Positions 1 through 8,941 of a stretch of DNA of 22,500 nt are shown here, in pieces. The stretch comes from Eimeria necatrix. Lineage: Eukaryota > Apicomplexa > Conoidasida > Eucoccidiorida > Eimeriidae. Location of the stretch: contig NW_013654293.1 of assembly GCF_000499385.1 (NCBI RefSeq), positions 7,501 to 30,000 of the forward strand, given 5' to 3'. Position 1 is the first letter of the stretch, and each line of letters starts with the position of its first letter. Made by a program: the position numbers and the translations under genes. The notes beneath the pieces were generated by a model. It was not told where the DNA came from. It did not search any database and worked only from the letters and a program-made list of their open reading frames with translations.

Positions 1-381
1 TGCTGCTGCTGCTGCTGTTGCTGCTGTTGCGCGGTGTCTGTACACCCCAGGGGGTGTACGCGCAGCTGCGCCAGCGCCCGCCAGCAGCTGCGGAAACTGC
101 GCATTTAAAAGCAATTTTGGATCCATTTTTTAATTTAAATTCAAATATTTATTTAAATTTTATTTTTAATGCAAAATAAAAGGAGAATTGGGGCTTTTTT
201 CCCAGTTTTGCATGCAAATTCCGGTTCTTGAATGGCCGAGTTTGGAATTTTCGCCAAATTACCCCTGGGGCGAGTTCTTCAGTCTTTTGAAGTTCTCTTT
301 CCTCTAAAAGTGAAGTTCTTCTTTTTAAAATCCTTTTGAGGATTTATTTATTTAAATTGGTTTAAATGGGCCTTTTTAATG

Positions 382-442
<61 letters not shown>

Positions 443-453
443 TTGCTTCGCAG
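1..453 (+). other. Intron of the insulysin gene, 5' end outside the window
   Basis: No coding text is recognised here. The stretch starts in CTG repeats, then has a GC-rich patch (about 30-95) with a GGTGTCTGTACACC near-palindrome at 33-46, then AT-rich sequence. A pure CTG tract (about 382-440) leads to the acceptor TTTTGCTTCGCAG, which ends at 453. The exon with the HxxEH zinc motif must lie further left. Confidence 0.7.
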
Positions 454-935
454 CTCATGGCCATTCAAGCAGAACATGAAAAAAATAAATCCGACTTCCA
501 AAGAGTGGCGCTGCTGCTCGCCATGCAGCACCTCCCGGACTTTGGGGCTTGTGGGGCCCCACAAACGCATGCAGAAACGCATGCAGAAACGCATGCAAAA
601 ACGCATGCAAAAACGCATGCAAAAACGCATGCAGCGGCCCCAGAAGCCGACTCGCCCCAGGGGGCCCCCACCGAAGGGGGGGCCCCCCAGGAAGAGGGGG
701 GCCCCCAGGAGGGGGCCCCCCTGCCCGGGGGGGCCCCCGGGGGGCCCCACGGGGGGGCCCCCCTAGAGGGGGGGGGCCCCCAAGAGGGGGGGGCCCCCGT
801 GTCGGGGAAGTTTGGAACTGGGAGTTTGGAGAGTTTGTGCAGAAGACCAAATGAAGAAGGAATTGATGTAATTGGGACTTTGAAAAGATTTCATAAAAAG
901 TGTTACAGGCTGGATAATATGGCCGTGGCCATCAG
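454..935 (+). CDS. Insulysin exon 1 in window: third zinc ligand and KFGTG
   Basis: The acceptor is TTTTGCTTCGCAG and the donor is ATCAG|GTGAAG (phase 2). The exon opens with LMAIQAEHEKN. The Glu at 472-474 aligns with human insulysin E189, the third zinc ligand. KFGTG is at 808-822, RPNEEGIDV at 844-870 and MAVAI at 919-933. Between QHLPDF and KFGTG sits an insert of about 85 residues: six THAE/THAK units from a 12-base GCATGC repeat (about 565-632), then a Gly/Pro-rich part from GGGGGCCCC repeats (655-800). The insert is open in frame. I found no intron that would remove it without a stop. Confidence 0.9.
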
Positions 936-1639
936 GTGAAGCTGAGCTAGGGTTTGGGGTTTAGGGTTTGGGCTAGGGTTTGGGGTTTAGGGTTTGGGCT
1001 AGGGTTTGGGGTTTTAGGGTTTGGGCTAGGGTTTGGGTTTCTAGGGATTGGGGTTTGGAGGGTTTGAACTAGGGTTTGGGCTAGGGTTTGGGGTTTTAGG
1101 GTTTGGGCTAGGGTTTGGGGTTTTAGGGTTTGGGCTAGGGTTTGGGGTTTTAGGGTTTGGGCTAGGGTTTGGTTGGCTTTAGCAGGTTTAGTCGGGTTCA
1201 GGGTTTCCTAGGGTTCACAAGGGGTCAGCAGGGTTTATAAGGGTTTTGCGTTTATTGGGGTTTAGGGTTTTGGGTCTATTAGGGTTTAGGGTTTTGGGTT
1301 TATTGGGGTTTAGGATTTTGGGCTTATCATCAGGGTTTAGGGTTTAGGGTTTAGGGTTTGCTAGGGTTTGGGGTTTTGGGTCTCCGGTTTAGGGCAACTT
1401 CAGCTTAGGGCATGGGGAGTGTCTGCAGAGACTAGGATTAGGGTTTAGGGTTTAAGGTTTAGAGTTCAGGGTTTAGGGTTTAGGGTTTGAGGTTTAGGGT
1501 TTAGGGTTTAGAGTTTAGGGTTTAGGGTTTAGGGTTTGTGCTTACAGAATGGGCCGAGGGAAAAATGGAGAGCCGCTGCAGCTGCCGGACGTAATTAAGA
1601 TAGTCTCTGATGCCTTTGAGAGGGCAGCAGCAGCAGCAG

Positions 1640-1674
<35 letters not shown>

Positions 1675-2384
1675 CGAGCAGCAGCAGCAGCAACAGGAAC
1701 AGCAACAGCAGCAACGGCAGGGGCGAGCGAAAACAGCAGCAGCGGCGCGAGTCTGCTGCAGCAGCAGAGCAAGCTAGCAGCAGCAACCAGTGGTCAAGCT
1801 GCAGCAGCAGAAGCAGCTGCTGCTGCTGTTGCTGCAGGCGGTGCTGCTGCTGCTGCTGCTGCTGCTGCTCAGCCAGCCACAACCAAAAAAGACGATCCCG
1901 AGACCAAAAACGACGATCCCAAAACTGGAAAAGGCGATCCCACAACTGGAGACGATCCCAGTGCCAAAAATGACGATCCCAGTGCTCAAAAAGGCGATCC
2001 CAAGGCTCAAAAAGACGATCCCAGTCTCCAAAAAGACGATCCCAATCTCGAAAAAGACGATCCCAGTGCTGGAGTCGACCCCACAGCTGAGAGCGGCGAG
2101 GAGAAGCGGCCCCAGGGTACTTTTAAAACATGCAAAAATGGATTTATTTTATCATTTTTTCTCCCGTTTTTTTGCTTTTTGCAAAGAATTAAATGCCAAT
2201 TGCATTGCATGCGTTTATTTAATTCAAATTGTCCTTTTTTTCCCGAATTTTGCATTTAATTTGCTTCTTTTTGCTCCATTTGGCTCCCCACAAATGTCCC
2301 CTTTTGCTGCAGGAGTTACCCTGCGGGTGGTGGCTGCCCACGGCTGGCGGCCTCGCCTGGCGATCTTCTGGGCAGCCCCAGGCT

Positions 2385-2440
<56 letters not shown>

Positions 2441-3854
2441 TGCAGCTGCAGCAGCAGCAGGGCAGCAGAGCAGCAGTGCCCGCCTTCTTCGCTGCTGCTG
2501 CACCTTCTGGAACACCCAATGCCGGGGGGACTTATGGACACTCTCATACGCAAAGGTGCGCCTAACAAAGCCCCAAAGTGCATGCATGCATGCATGCATG
2601 CATGCGTGCGTGCATGCATGCATGCATGCGTGCGTGCATGCATGCATGCATGCATGTGTGCATGCAGCCTCATCAAAGCCCCGGACTCGTGTCCGCATGC
2701 ATGCATGCATGCATGCATGCATGCATGCATGCATGCAAGGGGCATGGGGGGCAGCTCTGGCTGCTGCGTTTGCTGCTGCAGGCAGCTGCAGCAGGAGGTT
2801 GCTGCTGCAGGTGGCTGCATGCATGCATGTGGGGTTTTGTGTCTTGAAGATTATTTTTTTTGGGGCTTTTTGTTTTTCAGGTTTAATTTACGAGGGCTTT
2901 GGGCTTTCGCATGCAACTTCTCGGAGTTTCATTTTGGGGCTTTATTTGAAGTTAACTGCTGCTGGGCAGCAGCAAGTTGCTGCAGTGCTGCAGCAGGTGC
3001 GGCGCTTCGTGCTGCTGCTGCAGCAGCAAATCGATGCTGCCTTCATCAGCAGCCACTTCGAAGGCTTGGGGGCCCTCAGCAGGGCCCTTTGGGGGGCCCT
3101 GGACCCTCTGGACCCGCTGCAGCAAGTAGCAGCAGCAGCAGAAGCAACTTTGCTGCTGCCTTCTCGCCCAGACATAGCCCTCAACACTGGCCTTTGTCTG
3201 CAGCCGCTGCAGCAGCAGCAGCAGCTTGCTGCTGTCAAGCAGCTGCTGCATGCGCTTGTCAAGGGCAAGCAAGTCACTGTCTTCCTGGGGCCCCCGGGGG
3301 CCCCCGGGGGCCCCCAGGGGCCTGGGGGCCCCCAGCAAGGGCAGCAGGGGGCCCCCCAGGGGGCCCCCCTCGCAGCAACAGGGGCCCCCGCAGCTTCGGG
3401 GGGGCCCCCCAACGAAGAAGCAGCAGCAGCAGAAGAGGGGGGCCCCCACCAAGCAGCAGCAGCAGAAGAGGAGGGGCCCACAGCAGCAGGAGGGGCCCCT
3501 GCAGCAGCAGGGGGGGCCCCCGGGGCCCCCAAGGGGGGGCCCCCAGGGCCACTTCGGGAGCTGCCGGAGTATGGGGTACAGTACTACGTGGAGCCGACTG
3601 AGGAAGCAGCAGCAGCAGCAACAGGAGCAGCAGCAGCAACAGGAGCAGCAGCAGCAACAGGAACAGCAGCAGCAGCAACAGCAGCAGACGATGTGGGTGG
3701 TGAGGGGGGCCCCCTGGGGGCCCCCCTGTCTGTGCCGGGGCCCCTTGCATGCAAAGTACCCGAAGAAGGCCCTGTGAAGCCCCACCCAGTGCCGGCGATT
3801 TGTGCTGCTGCTGCTGCTGCTGCTGCGCAGCTGCCGTCGCTGGGGGCCTTCTCC

Positions 3855-3892
<38 letters not shown>

Positions 3893-4168
3893 GGGGCCCC
3901 CCGGGCCCTGCGTGCTGCTGGCCGACGAAAACTTGACCATCTTGTGGCACAATGGGGCCCCCTTCGGGAAGCCCCTGGTGAGGGCCTCGGTGCGGGCGCG
4001 AGTTGCTGCTGCAGCAGCAACAGCAGCAAATGATGCTTTTGCAAAAATGTTTGTTTCCATCTTTTCCAAAAAAACAAAAACCAAAATGAGTCATCTTCAT
4101 GGCTGCGGAGTTGAACTCCTCGTGGCCTTCACTTCAGGCAGCCTTGTCTTCGAAATCCAGGCAAGCCT

Positions 4169-4201
<33 letters not shown>

Positions 4202-4504
4202 CAGCAGCAGCAGCAGCAGCAGCGCAGCAGCAGCAGCAGCACAGCAGCAGCAGCTGCTGCGGCTGCGGCTGCAGCAGCGCTCCTTTTCTTATTTGTCTCT
4301 CTGTTGTTGCAGTGGAGTTGGTTCTGTTTTAAAGTTCTTTTTCTATTTTCCTCAATTTGCTTTTCTTATTTTTCATTTTTATCTTTTTTGTTTTATTTCA
4401 TTTTGCTGCTTCCATATTTGTCTTCACTGAATTGCTGCTATTAAAACCCCACACTGCACTGCAGCTTCTACCTGGACAGCAGCAACAGCAGCAACAGCAG
4501 CAGC

Positions 4505-4559
<55 letters not shown>

Positions 4560-5457
4560 TTTTGCGGTTTTTGCTGCTGCAGGCTTTGAGCCCCATGTTT
4601 GAAGAGACCTTCAAAGGAGTCGGAGAAGCTTTTCAACAAACTTTGGAAAGCATCACAGAGACAGAGTTCCAACAGGCCTTGCAGGAGGTGAGACGGCTAG
4701 CTAGCTGTAGCTAGCTAGCTGTAGCTAGCTAGCTGTAGCTAGCTAGCTGTAGCTAGCTAGCTGTAGCCAGCTAGCTGCAGCTAGCTAGCTGTAGCTAGCT
4801 ATAGCTAGCTAGGTGTGGCCAGCTAGCTGTAGCTAGCTAGGTGTAGCCAGCTAGCTGTAGCTAGCTAGCTGTAGCTCGCTAGCTGTAGCTAGCTGGCTGT
4901 AGCTAGCTGGCTGTAGCCAGCTAGGTGTAGCTAGCTAGTTGTAGCTAGCTAGCTGTAGCTAGCTAGCTGTCTCACCTCCTCAGCTAGCTGGCTGCAGCTC
5001 TGGCTGGCTGTCTGCCTGTCTGGCTCGCTGCTTCTGGCTAGCTAACAGCTAGCCAGGTAGCTAGCCGGCTAACAGCTAGCCAGCTAGCTAACTTGCCAGT
5101 TACCCAAGCGAGTTGCCAGCTAGCTGGCTAGCCAGCCAGCCAGCCAGTAGCTAGCTAGCCAGCCAATGGCTAGCCACGTGACTAACTATCTACCTCGCCA
5201 GCAAGCCAGCCAGTCAATAGCTAGTTAGCTAGCTAGTTAGCTGACTAGCTAGATAGCTAGCTAGCTAGCTAGCTAGCTATATAGGGGCTAGCTAGCTGGC
5301 TAGCTAGCTGGCTAGCTGGCGCGCTGCGGCTGCGGATTCTTCTCTGTTACTGCGGGAAGGCGAATAGCACTGAAATAAATGAAATTGAGTTAAATTAAAA
5401 TAAATAAAATTAATTAAATTAAATTAATTAAATGAATAAATTGGATTTATTTTTGTT

Positions 5458-5497
<40 letters not shown>

Positions 5498-5624
5498 AGC
5501 TGCTGGAAGAGACGCAAGACTTCGCAGCTTCCAGCGCCTACGAATTGGCTTTGGATTTATCTCTCTCGCTGCTGCGGCAGAGCCGCTTCAGCCAGTTTGA
5601 CTTGCTGCAGCAGCTGCAGCAGCT

Positions 5625-5670
<46 letters not shown>

Positions 5671-5847
5671 GGATTTGAGGCATTCAAGGCCTTTCTCAGC
5701 AGCAGCTTCACTCGCACTGCAGTGGACTGCTTCATCATGGGAGATATTGCTGCAGCAGCAGCAAAAGATTTGGCGCTGCAGTTCGTGCAGCAGATCCGCA
5801 GCAGCACAATTACCTACGAAGAAGCAGCAGCAGCAAAGGTGACCTTT

Positions 5848-5878
<31 letters not shown>

Positions 5879-6001
5879 CCGGTCGATTGCAGTTCCCGCT
5901 CCTGTTGCTGCTGCTGCTGCTGCTGCTGGTGCTTCTAGCCTGCTGCTGCGGGTTCGCTGCAGCAGCAGCTGCTGCTGGAGCGTGCGCGCATCGCGTCTGG
6001 T

Positions 6002-6044
<43 letters not shown>

Positions 6045-6321
6045 AGACGGCGAAGCTGGGGGGCGACGTGGAGTTGGTTTTGAAAAACCCGATCCCAGGA
6101 GACAGCAACTCGGTTTATTTGTCTCTCTTTGTCTTTGAGGGGCCCGACGTGCTGCAGCTGCTGCTGCTTGCTGCTGCAGCACAGCTGCTGCGGGAGCCTT
6201 TCTTCGAAGAGTTAAGAACAGAAAACAAAGATGGATATGTTGCAGCAGCAGAGCTGCTGCAGCTGGCTCCTGCTGCTGCCATTGCCACTATAGTCCAGGT
6301 GAGCAGCAGCAGCACAACACC

Positions 6322-6365
<44 letters not shown>

Positions 6366-6715
6366 AGCAAGGGGAGCAGCAGCAGCGACAGCAACTGCTG
6401 CACTCCCTGCAGCAGCGTGCTGTTCCCCAGCCCCTCGAACCCCCCAACCCACCTCCGACCCCTACCCCCAAACCCTAAACCCTAAACCCTAAACCCTAAA
6501 CCCTAAACCCTAAACCCTAAACCCTAGCTGCTGCGCTTTCTTGTCAGAGTTCGGTGAGGACCCCCCAGCAGCTGCAGCAGCACGTCTGCAGCTTTTTGCA
6601 CGAAATTTCGAGCAGCTTCGGAGAAGGTGTGGGGCCGCTGCAGCAGCGGCTGCAGTGGATTGGAGACAGCCAACTGGCCAGCCAAAGAAACTCCTTCGCA
6701 GACTTCTTCGAAGGG

Positions 6716-6765
<50 letters not shown>

Positions 6766-7075
6766 ATGCTGCTGCTGCTGCTGCTGATGATGACGATGAT
6801 AATGATGCTGATGATGATACGGATGATGATGATGATCATGATGCTGCTGCTGCTGCTGCTGCTGCTGCTGAGGGTTGCGCTGGTACTGCTGCTGCTGCTG
6901 TTGGTGCTGCTGCTGTTTTGCTGCTGTTGTGTTGCTTGTATTGTGTATGGTGCTGCTGCTTTGCAGCTGCTTTGCTGCTGCTGCTCGTGCTGCTGCTGCT
7001 GCTGCTGCTGCTGCTTCTACTATTTCCACTACAACTGCTGCTGCTGCTGCTGCTGCATCTACTATTTCTACTCCA

Positions 7076-7116
<41 letters not shown>

Positions 7117-7440
7117 GCTCAGGGTTGCTTCCCAGTTGTCTTCTCGGAAGCTTTGCTTTACGGAGCCGCAAGTGAGAAAATAAAATAAAATAAATTAAAT
7201 TAATTAAATTAATTAAATTAAATTAAATCAATTAAAATAAATTAAAATAAACAAATAAACTAATTAAATTAAATTAAATTAAATTAATTAACTTAATTAA
7301 ATTAAATAAATTAAAATAAATTAAAATAAATAAATAAATAAATAAATGCTTTATTTTGATTATTCGGTTTGCTGCTGCTCTGTAGATGTGACTAAGGCGC
7401 ATGCAGTTGCATGCGCATTTATTTGTCTTTATTTATTTGT

Positions 7441-7516
<76 letters not shown>

Positions 7517-7675
7517 ATTATTTAAATTAATAAATTAAAAAAGAAATATAATTAATTTAATTTTTATTTGCTGACAAAATAAACCCCGGCTGCTTCCTTC
7601 TAACCCACGGAGTCATTACAGGCATTTAAAAACGCCTGCTGCTGCTGCTGCTGCTGCTGCCGCTGCTGCTGCTGC

Positions 7676-7717
<42 letters not shown>

Positions 7718-8538
7718 GCTTCAGTTAGCTGCTGCTGCTGCCAGCAGCGTCCCTGATTGCCCAGAAATCCTCAAGAAGTATTTGACTGACCTCACCATGG
7801 GGCCCTCTAGCCGGCGGGTGACTGTCAAGGTTAGCTGCTGCTGCTGCTGCTGCAGCTGCTGCTGCTGCTGCAGCTGCTGCAGCTGCTGCTGCTGCTACTG
7901 CTGCTGCTGCTGCTCGTAGCTGCTGCTTATACGGTCGGGACCAGCTAATCGCAAATGTGTTGTGCATGCGTAGCAGTATACATCTCACGGAGTTTAACGT
8001 AGGGTTTAGGGTTTAGGGTTTAGGGTTTAGGGTTTAGGGTTTAGGGTTTAGGGTTTAGGGTTTAGGGTTTAGGGTTTAGGGTTTAGGGTTTAGGGTTTAG
8101 GGTTTAGGGTTTAGGGTTTAGGGTTTAGGGTTTAGGGTTTATGCAGGGCGCGGGAAACACCCCCGCGTTGGTGAACAGTTTGTTGACTTCGCTGTGCAAC
8201 ATTTCGCCCTTCTTTAGGGTTTAGGGTTTAGGGTTTAGGGTTTTAGGGTTTAGGGTTTAGGGTTTAGGGTTTAGGGTTTAGGGGGGTTTAGGGTTTAGGG
8301 TTTAGGGTTTAGGGTTTAGGGTTTAGGGTTTAGGGTTTAGGGTTTAGGGTTTATGCAGGGCGCGGGAAACACCCCCGCGTTGGTGAACAGTTTGTTGACT
8401 TCGCTGTGCAACATTTCGCCCTTCTTTTGGGTTTTGGGTCTGGGGTTTACTCTCTCCATCTCTTATTCCTATCTTCTGCTCCCTTCTTTGTTTCTTTTCA
8501 GATAGAGGCAGCAGCACCGCAGAGCAGCAGCAACAGCC

Positions 8539-8573
<35 letters not shown>

Positions 8574-8865
8574 GGCAGCAGCAGCAGAACTGCTGATGAG
8601 TCGCAGTGCATTCTGCGGGGAGCTGCTTCGGAGCTAGCGCTATCTGGGGCTGCTGAGGCCTCTAAAAGCCCTGCTGCTGCTGCTGTTGCTGTTGCTGCTG
8701 CTGCTGCTGCTGCGCAGCAGCAGCAGGTGTGGGGCCCCACAGGCGCTGCTGTAGAGACAGTGGGGGCCTCAGATGACGCAGAATTGGGAGAAATAAAAAA
8801 GGGAAAAAAAGGAAAAGAAATAATTCAATTCTGCGCCAAAGAAACGGAGAACTCGTGCGCTGGCT

Positions 8866-8941
<76 letters not shown>

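Noticed and set aside
376..850. Several long - strand frames rich in Gly/Pro, Cys and Ala
   Set aside because: They are the mirror of CAG and GGGGCCCC repeats in insulysin exon 1, whose + strand frame is fixed by EHEKN, KFGTG and RPNEEGIDV.
2952..4100. A 382-codon - strand frame with Cys and Leu runs
   Set aside because: It lies opposite insulysin exon 4 and has no motif or Met-led domain. It is open only because repeats lack stops.
4691..5330. TAGC array as a CRISPR or other spaced-repeat array
   Set aside because: There are no unique spacers of even length. It is tetranucleotide simple repeat in a eukaryotic intron.
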